The translations under genes were made by a program, and so were the position numbers. Positions 24,711 to 33,559 of a DNA stretch of 64,000 nucleotides are shown here, piece after piece. The stretch's first letter is position 1. Each line of letters opens with the position of its first letter. The DNA is from CAZEQK01 sp964514395. Its GTDB lineage: Bacteria > Bacillota > Bacilli > Tepidibacillales > Tepidibacillaceae. The notes beneath the pieces were generated by a model that made no database searches, was not told where the DNA came from, and saw only the letters and a list, made by a program, of their open reading frames with translations. The stretch lies in contig CAZEQK010000014.1 in assembly GCA_964514395.1 (NCBI GenBank), positions 8,467 through 72,466 of the forward strand, read 5' to 3'.

Positions 24711-26158
24711 AATATATAATCCTGCAAATCAACCATTCTTACATTAGGTTTAGGTAAGATTGTTGCTCCACTGACTAATAAAGGTATAGTAGAATCTAAT
24801 TTGTTTAAGGAGCCATGGCTTCCACCCCCTAAATGAACGGGAAAGGTTTTTGTAATAAATTCATATTTTTCTTTTGCAGTGATAACGATATTAAATGTAT
24901 CTTGAGAAAATAAAGCACCATATAATCTGGCTAAAGCATCAGGGTATTGGTCATAGGAAATATTCCAATCATCCACTTTTATATCCAATATGTCATAGTC
25001 TCCACTTTGGTCCCATGACACCCCATATGGATCGATAAAATCTCCACCTTTTTTATACTTAAATATTTTACCCATGTTGTTCTGAACAATAATCTCTTTT
25101 CCTTCCTTCCAAGCTACAAAATCGATTCGGTTATCTGTTAACAAAATATCTATGATCTGATATTGTTTATCTGCCTTTAAAGGATAAATGTAGGCCATCC
25201 TCTCATTATTTGCAATAATTAGATCATCGTTCTCACTAGTTTTTTTACCTATCTTTGTAATATTAAAGCTTTTTAATAATTTTTCTAGGTTAATGTTATA
25301 GCTTTTATCCTTTCCAATTTCGTTTTGACCATGATCTCCGATAATGATCAATACATTATTCTTCAGTGCTTCTTCCCAGCTACTAAAAATGTTGAGAAAA
25401 TCGGTGATTCGATTATCCACTCTTTCTAAGCTAGGTAATGGCTGATGAACATATTTATGTAAAAAGTGATCGTGATCTGGTAGATATACAGCCATAAAAT
25501 CTGGTTGATCTCCACTATCAATGACATTTTTGGCAACATCGACTGCAAATGCATCATTAATACCAAATCTCTTAAAAATAGTTTGATTAAAGCCCCAATT
25601 TATCTTTCTTCCTGTCAGCTTTGGTATATGCATTGCACCAATGCTTAAAATATCTGGAGCGCTTATTTGCTTTTTATATAAAGAAAAGCCAGTGACAAGA
25701 TTTAATAAGAAAGGTAGAGTAAGGGTTGATTTTTTCCTGCCTCGATGAATAATAAAATTTATTGATCCCGATGTTTTGTTGTTGTCTGCTAATTGTTCAA
25801 AAATCGTTTTCACATGCTTACTTAAATGAGAATCATTTAAATTTATTAACACATCCTTTGCTGTTTGTTTCAACCCTAAAGATAATACTGTTTTTGTCCC
25901 ATTTACATAATCAATTAATCTTTTTTCATTAGAATTGTACCAAATTAATCCTGGTATCTTATGCTGATCGGGATAAGTCCCTGTCATCAAGGTAGCATCA
26001 ACGGAAGCAGTCATAGTAGGAAAGGCACTAATTAATTCTGAATTGTAGTAGCCATTATCCATCAAATATTTTAATGCTTTTACTTTATTAGATTTCGTAG
26101 CATTTTCTAAATCAGTTGGCATTAAAGAGTCAATTAATAATAAAATTACTTTTTTCAT
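24674..26158 (-). CDS. alkaline phosphatase superfamily (type I phosphodiesterase-like) protein
   Basis: A 494-residue protein of the nucleotide pyrophosphatase/phosphodiesterase group in the alkaline phosphatase superfamily. Metal-site and nucleophile segments are LLLIDSLMP (about 6-14), FPTMTASVDATLMTGTYPDQH with the expected nucleophile threonine (about 46-66), YLPDHDHFLHKY (about 221-232), IIIGDHGQNE (about 268-277) and the late HLGGGSHGS. No signal peptide is evident, so the location is probably cytosolic. The substrate is unknown. The 3' end overlaps the converging EEP-family gene by 37 bp, an unusual arrangement of two phosphoesterases. Confidence 0.82.
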   Translation of the reverse strand: MKKVILLLIDSLMPTDLENATKSNKVKALKYLMDNGYYNSELISAFPTMTASVDATLMTGTYPDQHKIPGLIWYNSNEKRLIDYVNGTKTVLSLGLKQTAKDVLINLNDSHLSKHVKTIFEQLADNNKTSGSINFIIHRGRKKSTLTLPFLLNLVTGFSLYKKQISAPDILSIGAMHIPKLTGRKINWGFNQTIFKRFGINDAFAVDVAKNVIDSGDQPDFMAVYLPDHDHFLHKYVHQPLPSLERVDNRITDFLNIFSSWEEALKNNVLIIIGDHGQNEIGKDKSYNINLEKLLKSFNITKIGKKTSENDDLIIANNERMAYIYPLKADKQYQIIDILLTDNRIDFVAWKEGKEIIVQNNMGKIFKYKKGGDFIDPYGVSWDQSGDYDILDIKVDDWNISYDQYPDALARLYGALFSQDTFNIVITAKEKYEFITKTFPVHLGGGSHGSLNKLDSTIPLLVSGATILPKPNVRMVDLQDYIFQLLNINSTTTG

Positions 26159-26347
26159 CGTATTACTCCTATGATTGATGTCATATTAAAATATCCTGTT
26201 TATTATTTGAGAGATGGTATATTTCTATACTATCTCTTTTTTTTATAGAAATTACCTTTTATTTTTTTATTTTTAGCTTAAAATATACTCTAATTTTTGC
26301 TACAATTATTTAAAGCATTCACGTTTTACTATAAAGGAGGATTTTCG

Positions 26348-27166
26348 TTGATAACAGATTATCATGTACATTTAGAAACAGGGCCATATACTGTGGACTG
26401 GATAAAAAAATATCTTGAAATAGCGGAAAAGAACGGTGTAACTGATTTAGGATTTTCTGAGCATGGCTATAGATTTAAACAGTCAAAAAATATTTTACAC
26501 AATCCATGGATTGAGGAAAGGCAAACGGAGGATTTGGATGAATATGTTTCTGTCGTTTTAAAGGCAAAGGAGCAGGGACTCCCAGTAAAGCTTGGCGTAG
26601 AACTAGATTATATTCCAGGTAAAGAAAAAGAAATCAAAGAATTTATTGATTCACAACCATGGGATTATGTTATTGGTTCCGTTCATTGGCTAGAAGATTG
26701 GGGATTTGATCTAAATGAGATGAAAAAACAATGGGAGAATCAGCAGATCTATAAAGTCTATGATAAGTATTTTCAAATCGTTGGACAGCTTTTAGATTCG
26801 AAGCTTTTTGATATTATGGGGCACGTCGATGTGATAAAAGTATTTGGTCATAAGCCACATGAAGATGATAACCATCTATTATTAAAGCTGTATGATCAGC
26901 TTATTGAAAAAATTGTCTCCAGTAATATTACTGTTGAAATGAGTACTGCTGGCCTAAGAAAACCTGTTCAGGAATTATACCCCTCTCCTGATATTATGGA
27001 GCGTCTTTCTAAAAATAACGTTCCTATGATGATTAATTCTGATGCTCATCGTCCTGAGCATGTTGGTGCAGATTACGATAAAGGTATTGCATATTTAAGA
27101 AAATATAGTATCGAAAATATATCCATTTTTAAAGAACGTCAAAGAACAATTGTTCCATTAGGTTAA
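26348..27166 (+). CDS. PHP-domain histidinol-phosphatase-like protein
   Basis: A 272-residue metal-dependent phosphoesterase of the PHP family. The N-terminal ITDYHVHLETG gives the HxH motif, FSEHGYRF the second metal site, GVELDYIPG and GSVHWL further ligands, and MINSDAHRPEHVG the C-terminal DxH. These resemble HisK-type histidinol-phosphatases (HisJ family), but no other histidine genes are nearby, so the substrate is open. The start is TTG at 26348: AAAGGAGG (26333-26340) is seven bases upstream, and the frame's earlier ATG at 26297 would add 17 residues unlike the family. Confidence 0.83.
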   Translation: MITDYHVHLETGPYTVDWIKKYLEIAEKNGVTDLGFSEHGYRFKQSKNILHNPWIEERQTEDLDEYVSVVLKAKEQGLPVKLGVELDYIPGKEKEIKEFIDSQPWDYVIGSVHWLEDWGFDLNEMKKQWENQQIYKVYDKYFQIVGQLLDSKLFDIMGHVDVIKVFGHKPHEDDNHLLLKLYDQLIEKIVSSNITVEMSTAGLRKPVQELYPSPDIMERLSKNNVPMMINSDAHRPEHVGADYDKGIAYLRKYSIENISIFKERQRTIVPLG

Positions 27167-27167
27167 A

Positions 27168-27210
27168 AAAGAAGGTCTATGGATTTAACCGTAGACCTTC
27201 TTTTTCTTTT
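27168..27210. terminator. bidirectional intrinsic terminator
   Basis: A 15-bp stem (27168-27182 with 27189-27203, one mismatch) is followed by Ts, between the converging PHP gene and serA. Confidence 0.9.
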
Positions 27211-27217
27211 AAATTTT

Positions 27218-28807
27218 TTATAATTCCACTTGATAGATATTTTGTACTCCATTTACATCCGTTAATTTATTCACTACCTCTTCATTTACAAAATTATCGA
27301 TACCTAAAAAGGCTATTGCTTTACCACCTAATTGGTTACGACCTACCTGCATGGTAGCAATGTTCACTCTTGCATCACCTAAAATGCTACCAACATTACC
27401 TATAATTCCCGGCTGATCAATATGATCCATAAGAATCATGTTTCCTTCAGGTATTAGATCTACGGTAAAGCCATTTAAATTCACAATTCTTGCACCATAT
27501 CCATTTAATACAGTTCCTGCAACATACTTTTCTTCTTTATTTGTTTTTACACTTACCTTTATTAGATTAGTAAAACCATGAGATTTTGTACTTCTTCTTT
27601 CTGAGACATCTATCCCTCTCTCTTTAGCCAATATTGGTGCATTGACATCATTAACTACACCTGTATTTCCTAGATGCTTAGACAAAATTCCCTTTTGAAT
27701 GGTACGAGTTAAAAAATCTAACTCTTTATCCACAAAATCACCAGCAAATTCTACTTCTATCTTTTCGATTGCACCTTCAACGTAGTTTGCAATCATGACC
27801 CCTAGTTTATCAGCTAGTGCAACATAAGGACGAATATGACTAAGTATTTCTTCAGGAAGTGAAGGTAAATTAATTGCGTTCTTAAAAGGCTTTTTCTTTA
27901 AATAATGATATACTTCATCAGCAACATCTATTGCCACATTTAATTGCGCCTCTTCTGTCGAAGCACCTAAATGTGGTGTAGTAACGACATTTGGATGATT
28001 GATCAATGGACTTTCTTTTGCTGGTTCCTCTTCATACACATCAAGGGCTGCTGCTGCAACAATACCTTCATTTAACCCCTTTAATAAGGCTTCCTCTTTA
28101 ATAATACCTCCCCTTGCACAATTGATAATTCTAACACCCTTTTTCATCATGGCAATCTGTTCATCATCGATGAGATATTTTGTATCCTTTGTTAAAGGGG
28201 TATGCACAGTAATGAAATCGGCTTGCTTCACAACCTCAGCCACTGTACCTAAGGTAATTCCTAGCTGCTTAGCACGATCTACTGTAATATATGGATCATA
28301 ACCTATAATTTCCATATTAAAAACCCTTGCTCGCTTTGCAATTTCTGAACCAATTCTACCTAAGCCAATGATTCCAAGAACCTTTCTATTTAATTCGGTA
28401 CCTACATATTTCTTTCTATTCCATATTCCATTTTTTAAATCCTGATGGGCTTGTGGGATCCATCTTGCCATTGACATTATCATGGCGAAGCTATGCTCAG
28501 CAGTAGAAATCGTATTACCATCAGGTGCGTTTATCACTGCAATCCCTTTTTCTGTAGCAGCCTTTATGTCAATATTATCTACTCCTACACCTGCGCGACC
28601 GATTACTTTTAAGTTCTTTGCATGCTCGAGTATTTCCTCTGTTACCTTGGTTTGACTGCGTACAAGTAAACCATCATAATCCCCAATCGTCTGTAATAAT
28701 TCATCTACTGTTAAATCTGTTTTTACATCCAATTGGATATCATTTGCATCCATTAATTTTCTTAAGCCAACCTCTGAAATAGGATCACTAACCAATATTT
28801 TTTGCAT
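27218..28807 (-). CDS. serA: D-3-phosphoglycerate dehydrogenase
   Basis: A 529-residue long-form SerA that oxidises 3-phosphoglycerate to 3-phosphohydroxypyruvate, the first step of serine synthesis. The NAD-binding domain has LGIIGLGRIGSEIAKRA (about 144-160). Catalytic residues are in INCARGGIIKE (Arg), the glutamate of EEEPAKESPL and the histidine of TPHLGAST. An intervening domain follows, and a C-terminal ACT domain (about 455-529, MILMDHIDQPGIIGNVGSIL) is the usual site of serine feedback. It overlaps the upstream aminotransferase by 20 bp, and both lie behind two serine-type T-box leaders. Confidence 0.96.
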   Translation of the reverse strand: MQKILVSDPISEVGLRKLMDANDIQLDVKTDLTVDELLQTIGDYDGLLVRSQTKVTEEILEHAKNLKVIGRAGVGVDNIDIKAATEKGIAVINAPDGNTISTAEHSFAMIMSMARWIPQAHQDLKNGIWNRKKYVGTELNRKVLGIIGLGRIGSEIAKRARVFNMEIIGYDPYITVDRAKQLGITLGTVAEVVKQADFITVHTPLTKDTKYLIDDEQIAMMKKGVRIINCARGGIIKEEALLKGLNEGIVAAAALDVYEEEPAKESPLINHPNVVTTPHLGASTEEAQLNVAIDVADEVYHYLKKKPFKNAINLPSLPEEILSHIRPYVALADKLGVMIANYVEGAIEKIEVEFAGDFVDKELDFLTRTIQKGILSKHLGNTGVVNDVNAPILAKERGIDVSERRSTKSHGFTNLIKVSVKTNKEEKYVAGTVLNGYGARIVNLNGFTVDLIPEGNMILMDHIDQPGIIGNVGSILGDARVNIATMQVGRNQLGGKAIAFLGIDNFVNEEVVNKLTDVNGVQNIYQVEL

Positions 28808-29951
28808 TTGTCCATTCCTCCTCTGCTGCTTTTACACCTTTACCTAACTCTACTGGGTATCCAACCTGCTTTAATGCAAGCTCTAGGCCAGCAATTGTAG
28901 TTAGCATATCCATAGGATGTGTATAACCCATATGTCCGATTCTAAATATTTTGCCCTTTAAATGTTTTTGTCCACCAGCTATGATAACTTTATAATCCTC
29001 TCTTAAAACCTTTCTTAGCTTCTCGACATCAAATAAATCGTTTCCCTTTATAGCTGTGACAGTACAGGAAGCAACATGATCATCACTTACAAATAACTCC
29101 AATCCTAATGCCATTATTGCTTTTCTAACCATGTTCCTTAATAGAAAATGTCTATTATGACCCTCAACAAGTCCTTCTTGTTCAATCAGATCTAATGATT
29201 TATTTAATCCAAAAACTAATGAAACCGGCCCTGTAAAAGGTGTAGTATCCTTCGCCGCATTTTCTCTATAAACTCGTAAATCCCAATAGAATCTAGGACC
29301 ATTACTCTTATCAATCAGCCTCCAAGCTTTTTGACTGACCGCTATTAAAGCTAAACCTGGAGGTAAGCCTAAGGCTTTATGAGAAGCAGTTACAGCGATA
29401 TCAACTCCCCAAGCATCCATCTTAAGCTCCATTCCAACTAATGCCGAGACACTATCAACAACAAGAACAGCTTCAGTCTGCTTTACTACATCAGCAATAT
29501 CTTTTATTGGATTAACAACCCCTGTAGAAGTCTCACAATGTGTCGCGAATATAGCTTTTATATCCTTATGTTCCTCTAATAATTCTCTAAGAATCTTTGG
29601 GTCTGCTGCGCTACCATATTCAAATTGTGCTTCAATTACTTCTGCCTTATAGGCCTTTGCAATCTTAACAAAGCGATCTCCAAAAACCCCAGTCACTGCA
29701 ACTAATACTTTGTCTCCTGGCTCAACTAAATTAGCTACTGCCATTTCTAAAGCACCTGTTCCACTAGATGCAACAACCAATACATTTTCTTCCGTTTGAA
29801 AAATTCTTTTTGCCTTTGCAGCTGCTTCAGCAAATATTTTGGAAAATTCCTTACTCCGATGACCTAAAATCGTTCTCTCCATTGCTCTTTGCACCTCTGG
29901 ATTAATAGGGGTAGGACCTGGTATCCGTAAATGCTGATACTCATTAAACAT
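28788..29951 (-). CDS. class V aminotransferase of the serine operon (probable phosphoserine aminotransferase role)
   Basis: A 387-residue PLP enzyme of the serine-pyruvate/alanine-glyoxylate group with RIPGPTPINPEVQRAM at the start, ASSGTGALEMAV (about 60-71), CETSTGVV and the PLP lysine in TASHKALGLPPG (about 190-201). It is not a classical SerC, but its translational overlap with serA and shared T-box control argue that it makes phosphoserine, or serine from hydroxypyruvate; this is inference from context. AGGAG followed by nine bases selects the ATG at 29951; an ATG at 29984 has no ribosome site. Confidence 0.86.
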   Translation of the reverse strand: MFNEYQHLRIPGPTPINPEVQRAMERTILGHRSKEFSKIFAEAAAKAKRIFQTEENVLVVASSGTGALEMAVANLVEPGDKVLVAVTGVFGDRFVKIAKAYKAEVIEAQFEYGSAADPKILRELLEEHKDIKAIFATHCETSTGVVNPIKDIADVVKQTEAVLVVDSVSALVGMELKMDAWGVDIAVTASHKALGLPPGLALIAVSQKAWRLIDKSNGPRFYWDLRVYRENAAKDTTPFTGPVSLVFGLNKSLDLIEQEGLVEGHNRHFLLRNMVRKAIMALGLELFVSDDHVASCTVTAIKGNDLFDVEKLRKVLREDYKVIIAGGQKHLKGKIFRIGHMGYTHPMDMLTTIAGLELALKQVGYPVELGKGVKAAEEEWTNAKNIG

Positions 29952-30031
29952 ACTAATCATCTCCTGTTTTATAATTTTATTCATTTTAATTATTAGCGAG
30001 TTAAAGCTTCATTTTAATAAAATATAAAAAA

Positions 30032-30315
30032 TCAAAAAAACCTTACATCGCTAACCTGACACAAATAGCACCAAATTAGGGACGAAAGGTTTATTTTTCG
30101 TGTTACCACCCTATTTCACCGTTACCTCACAATAACAGCCTCTGTAAGTAGTATACTTCTACTTACTAAATATAACGGATTTTCACCGGTTTAAGCCTAC
30201 TTCGTTTCAGCCTAGCAATTCAGGAACGCTCATTTAAAATTGATTCTACCAGTTTTCACCAACTCACTGGCTCTCTTTTATCATCAAATTTTAAATCTTT
30301 CCTTCATCATCGTTA
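30032..30315 (-). ncRNA. T-box riboswitch, proximal copy (serine)
   Basis: A minus-strand leader immediately upstream of the serine operon. It has the AGAGAGCC...GGTTGGTG stem I elements, the T-box AGGGTGGTAACACG (a variant of AGGGTGGNACCGCG), CGTCCC and a terminator followed by seven Ts. In the specifier region TGAGCGTTCC, AGC (serine) followed by a purine is the most likely specifier codon. Uncharged tRNA-Ser would favour read-through into the aminotransferase-serA operon. Confidence 0.9.
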
Positions 30316-30336
30316 TGAGATATTGACTTGTAAGAA

Positions 30337-30610
30337 ATAAAAAAACCTTCTTCACTAATTGACAGTAAAACTGTTCAATTAGGGACGAAAGTTATGCTCG
30401 TGTTACCACCCTATTTCGCTATTACCTCACAATAATAGCCTCTGTAAGTAGCATGCCACTTACTAAACATAACGGATTTCCACCGGTTTAAGCCTACTTC
30501 GTTTCAGCTTAACAACTCAAGAACGCTCATTTAAAATTGAGTCTACCAGTTTTCACCACCCACTGGCTCTCTTTTATCCTCAAATTTTAAATCTTTCTTT
30601 CATCGTCATT
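30337..30610 (-). ncRNA. T-box riboswitch, distal copy (serine)
   Basis: A second complete T-box leader directly upstream of the first and very similar to it: the same stem I motifs, TGAGCGTTCT specifier region (AGC), identical T-box AGGGTGGTAACACG, and its own terminator (CTAATTGAACAG/CTGTCAATTAG) followed by seven Ts. Read-through of both is needed to reach the operon, giving a steeper response to serine tRNA charging. Confidence 0.9.
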
Positions 30611-30640
30611 TGTGCATATTTATTTTGAAATTTGAATATA

Positions 30641-30669
30641 AATTTATCACCATTTCAAGATGAAGTCAA
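30641..30669 (-). promoter_or_regulatory. promoter of the T-box/serine operon
   Basis: On the minus strand TTGACT (30669-30664), a 17-bp spacer and TAAATT (30646-30641), about 30 bases before the distal T-box begins. Confidence 0.6.
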
Positions 30670-30726
30670 GCCAAAATTTAAAACTTTATTTTGTTAAATG
30701 TTTACACTGAAAAAAAGGAGTGCAAT

Positions 30727-30802
30727 CACTTTTCTGATGTTCAACAAGAACAACCTCATACTAAGTAATCTAGCATGAGGTTTCTCGTCAGTCTGAGAAG
30801 TG
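30727..30802 (-). terminator. long hairpin, likely terminator of the ThDP operon
   Basis: AACCTCAT/ATGAGGTT (30752-30759 with 30775-30782) is nested inside a looser outer pairing of CACTTTTC with GAGAAGTG. It lies downstream of the ThDP enzyme gene on the minus strand. Confidence 0.55.
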
Positions 30803-30838
30803 GTTTATCCACCCTTCTTTTTACAAATACATTGATGA

Positions 30839-32488
30839 TTAATAAACAGTAACTTTTTCGTCTTTTTCCACATTACTTAATGCCTTAAATCTATCCACTA
30901 CTGGTGCTGGCTCTGTACCGTCTGTAATCACGTCAATAAAACATGGTCCTTGAAGATTTGATGTTAATTCTTTTATTTTATCCATTTCATCCATATTATT
31001 TATTTGTACAGACTTGATACCTAAAGAATCAGCCAAAGCAGTAAACGAAATTCTCTCCACAATAAATCCATCTAACGATCTACCATACAAGTATCTATGT
31101 CCATGCTCAACATAGCCACCCATCGCATTGTTAATAATAATATAAACGATTGGTAGTTTATAATCCATTGCCGTAAATACTTCATTTCCATTCATTAAAA
31201 ATGATTGATCACCCACAATAACTGCAACCATTTTATCAGGAACAGCAATACTCACTCCAACAGCACCGCCTGTACCAATTCCCATCGCACCATAATTCAA
31301 ACCAATTTCAAAGTCCATCCCTTCCTTAATTGGCAAATACTTAAAATTAAAATTCATAAATTCACCAACATCAGAGACATAGTAGGTATTAGCTGGCATG
31401 ACTTCTGTTAACTTTTCTAAAAATAAGCGAAGAGATAAACCAGTATGATTTTCTATATAAGGTTTATTTAAAGGTGTAGGACGGCTAAATTGATTATTCT
31501 TCTTAGCTGTATTTTTAATTAATAATGGGATTGCTTTTTTTAAATCATAATAAACAGGAGCATCTGTTTTAAAAACTTTATTTAGCTCTGTTTTATCCCA
31601 ATCAATATGAATAAATTTACGGTTTTTTACTAGAATATCATTATAGTTTCTCGTTGCTGACTCTCCCATGCTTGTACCTAATGCTAATATGGCTGTTGCA
31701 TCACCATTATCAACATAATCTAATGCAACATCAGTACTAGAAAATCCATAATTCCCTAAATTCATTTCAAAATCAGTAGATATAATACCCTTGCCTTCTG
31801 GAGAGGTAATAATTGGCCAATCTAAATGCTTACTTAGAGCTTTCACTTCGTCACTAAGACCTCTACATCCTCTTCCAACCAAAATAATTCCTTTTTCCTC
31901 TTTATTTATCATATCAATTGCTTGGTTTACAGCTTTATCATCAAATTTTAATTCATCAATAACAGAAGGTAATGCAGGAATAGTTCCCTTAAAACTCGCT
32001 ATCTGTGTATCAATAGGAATTGATAAATGTACTGGACCGTATGGAGGTGTCATTGCAATTTCAATAGCTTTCTTTAATTCTATTAAGACATCATTTTCAT
32101 CCATAACCATCTTGCTATATTTGGTTATTGGCTTCATAATATCTTCAGTATTTAACTCTTGCATTGCCCCTCTTCCCATTTGCCAACGATGAACAGCCCC
32201 ACTGATTACTAAAATTGGTACTTTAATACGTTTTGCATAGGCTATTCCATTTACCATATTATTAACCCCAACAGCTCCTGCTACAATGGCTACACCTAAT
32301 TCGCCAGTATTCTCTGCGTATTTTGTAACAGTATAACCAGTCCCACCTTCATTTTTTGTAAAAATATGTGTGATATTTGTATCATTTATTGCATCATATA
32401 AGGCGCTCACTGTTCCAGCAGATATACCAAATATATGTCTAACTTTATAATCTTCGAGGTAGTTTAAAACAGCATCAGCTACTCTCAT
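30839..32488 (-). CDS. thiamine diphosphate-dependent enzyme of the acetolactate synthase type
   Basis: A 549-residue three-domain ThDP enzyme. The N-terminal Pyr domain has the cofactor-activating glutamate in FTKNEGGTGY (about 43-52). The middle domain covers about 190-330. The C-terminal PP domain has the ThDP motif VIVGDQSFLMNGNEVFTAMD through IIINNAMGG (about 425-460). It resembles acetolactate synthase, pyruvate oxidase and decarboxylase families, but no small regulatory subunit or ilv genes are present. It is the last gene of a three-gene operon with GAF- and STAS-like proteins, an unusual setting. Substrate unknown. Confidence 0.82.
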   Translation of the reverse strand: MRVADAVLNYLEDYKVRHIFGISAGTVSALYDAINDTNITHIFTKNEGGTGYTVTKYAENTGELGVAIVAGAVGVNNMVNGIAYAKRIKVPILVISGAVHRWQMGRGAMQELNTEDIMKPITKYSKMVMDENDVLIELKKAIEIAMTPPYGPVHLSIPIDTQIASFKGTIPALPSVIDELKFDDKAVNQAIDMINKEEKGIILVGRGCRGLSDEVKALSKHLDWPIITSPEGKGIISTDFEMNLGNYGFSSTDVALDYVDNGDATAILALGTSMGESATRNYNDILVKNRKFIHIDWDKTELNKVFKTDAPVYYDLKKAIPLLIKNTAKKNNQFSRPTPLNKPYIENHTGLSLRLFLEKLTEVMPANTYYVSDVGEFMNFNFKYLPIKEGMDFEIGLNYGAMGIGTGGAVGVSIAVPDKMVAVIVGDQSFLMNGNEVFTAMDYKLPIVYIIINNAMGGYVEHGHRYLYGRSLDGFIVERISFTALADSLGIKSVQINNMDEMDKIKELTSNLQGPCFIDVITDGTEPAPVVDRFKALSNVEKDEKVTVY

Positions 32489-32520
32489 TTTCTTCTCCTC
32501 CTACTTCTAAAAAAGAAACA

Positions 32521-32955
32521 TCATACCAAAAATTGTCTGTATCCCTCTACAATTTTATGACATTTTTTTATTTCTTCTTCAGTAAATGAATGATAATGAT
32601 TAATCGAAGGAATGATGATTACACCTTTTACATCAAGTGTTTGATTCATAACTGGAATAACCATAATACTGTCGATACCAAATAGCCCAAAAGCCTTAGA
32701 TGAACGTTCATCTTCATGGGTATTTGATATGGCAATAACCTGTTTATCGTGAATGACTTCGATTAATAGTGGATTATCCTTAACATATACTGGATGTTCT
32801 ACATGTGTTCTCTTCCATTTTTCAGAGCTCAACACATCAGTCTCCAATTTATGAATAGGATTTAATTTACCATTCTTAATTTCATGATATCCTACCTCAT
32901 CTAAAGAAACGATTTGCCTTAATTGGTTAAACAATTCATTTAACTTATCTAACAT
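32521..32955 (-). CDS. single-domain GAF-like protein
   Basis: A 144-residue soluble protein whose pattern (PLLIEVIHDKQVIAISN, FGIDSIMVIPVMNQTLDVKG, FTEEEIKKCHKI) fits a stand-alone GAF sensory domain without output domain. Such domains bind small molecules or sense redox state. It sits between the STAS-like gene (15 bp upstream) and the ThDP enzyme gene (32 bp downstream) and is probably cotranscribed, so it may modulate one of these partners. Family assignment is by pattern only. Confidence 0.65.
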   Translation of the reverse strand: MLDKLNELFNQLRQIVSLDEVGYHEIKNGKLNPIHKLETDVLSSEKWKRTHVEHPVYVKDNPLLIEVIHDKQVIAISNTHEDERSSKAFGLFGIDSIMVIPVMNQTLDVKGVIIIPSINHYHSFTEEEIKKCHKIVEGYRQFLV

Positions 32956-32970
32956 TTCGTTACATCCCTT

Positions 32971-33360
32971 TTAAAAGCCTTGGTTTTTTAACCATTGATC
33001 TGCTTCATCCATCGTTTCAAAAGGTGCAGGTTCCATAGCGGTTCCACCAACCCTTTTCATCTGCATTTTAACAATCGCGCTTCCTACAACAATAGCGGCT
33101 CTTGAAAGACCATTTTCCACTTTATATTTAACGTGTTTTTCAAGCTCATTACCTATATTTGAAGTAGTATAGTTTCTTAGATCTGAGATGATAGCAAATG
33201 GCTTTCCACCTCCTAATGCTGGTATTACCTTCGATTCATACGCATGATGAAACCTTTGAAAATCCTCTAGATTAAAAAATCCACTAGGTATCTCATAAAC
33301 TACCCTTCTTTCTTTATTAATCTTAAAGGTAAACATCTCTTTTTCATCTTTAATTTCCAT
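32971..33360 (-). CDS. SpoIIAA/STAS-like small protein
   Basis: A 129-residue soluble protein. The pattern (MFTFKINKERRVVYEIPSGF, then FAIISDLRNYTTS, then KNGLSRAAIVVG-type strand and EADQWLKNQGF) resembles the small STAS or SpoIIAA-like proteins with alternating strands and helices, often used as switches. No phosphorylatable serine motif as in anti-anti-sigma factors (DxSG) is visible. It is the first gene of the operon with the GAF and ThDP proteins. Function unknown; assignment tentative. Confidence 0.55.
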   Translation of the reverse strand: MEIKDEKEMFTFKINKERRVVYEIPSGFFNLEDFQRFHHAYESKVIPALGGGKPFAIISDLRNYTTSNIGNELEKHVKYKVENGLSRAAIVVGSAIVKMQMKRVGGTAMEPAPFETMDEADQWLKNQGF

Positions 33361-33510
33361 TTTTATTCCTCCCTATTAATGTAAACTAATTAGTAAATTC
33401 TTCTATGTTAAATTCGCTAAAAAATGACAATTTCCTCTTTTTATTTACAAATTCCGATATTAATTTTTTTATTATATAATAAAATTCCTTTTTCATCTTT
33501 CTTAACATAA

Positions 33511-33545
33511 AAAACCATGTGAAAATACATGGTTTTTTATCCTAT
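33511..33545 (-). terminator. intrinsic terminator after pepF
   Basis: A 10-bp stem AAAACCATGT/ACATGGTTTT (33511-33520 with 33527-33536) with a T-rich minus-strand exit. Confidence 0.8.
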
Positions 33546-33559
33546 TCTTTTTTTTGATA

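Noticed and set aside
31791..32192. 133-codon plus-strand ORF inside the ThDP enzyme gene
   Set aside because: Antisense shadow of a conserved enzyme domain.
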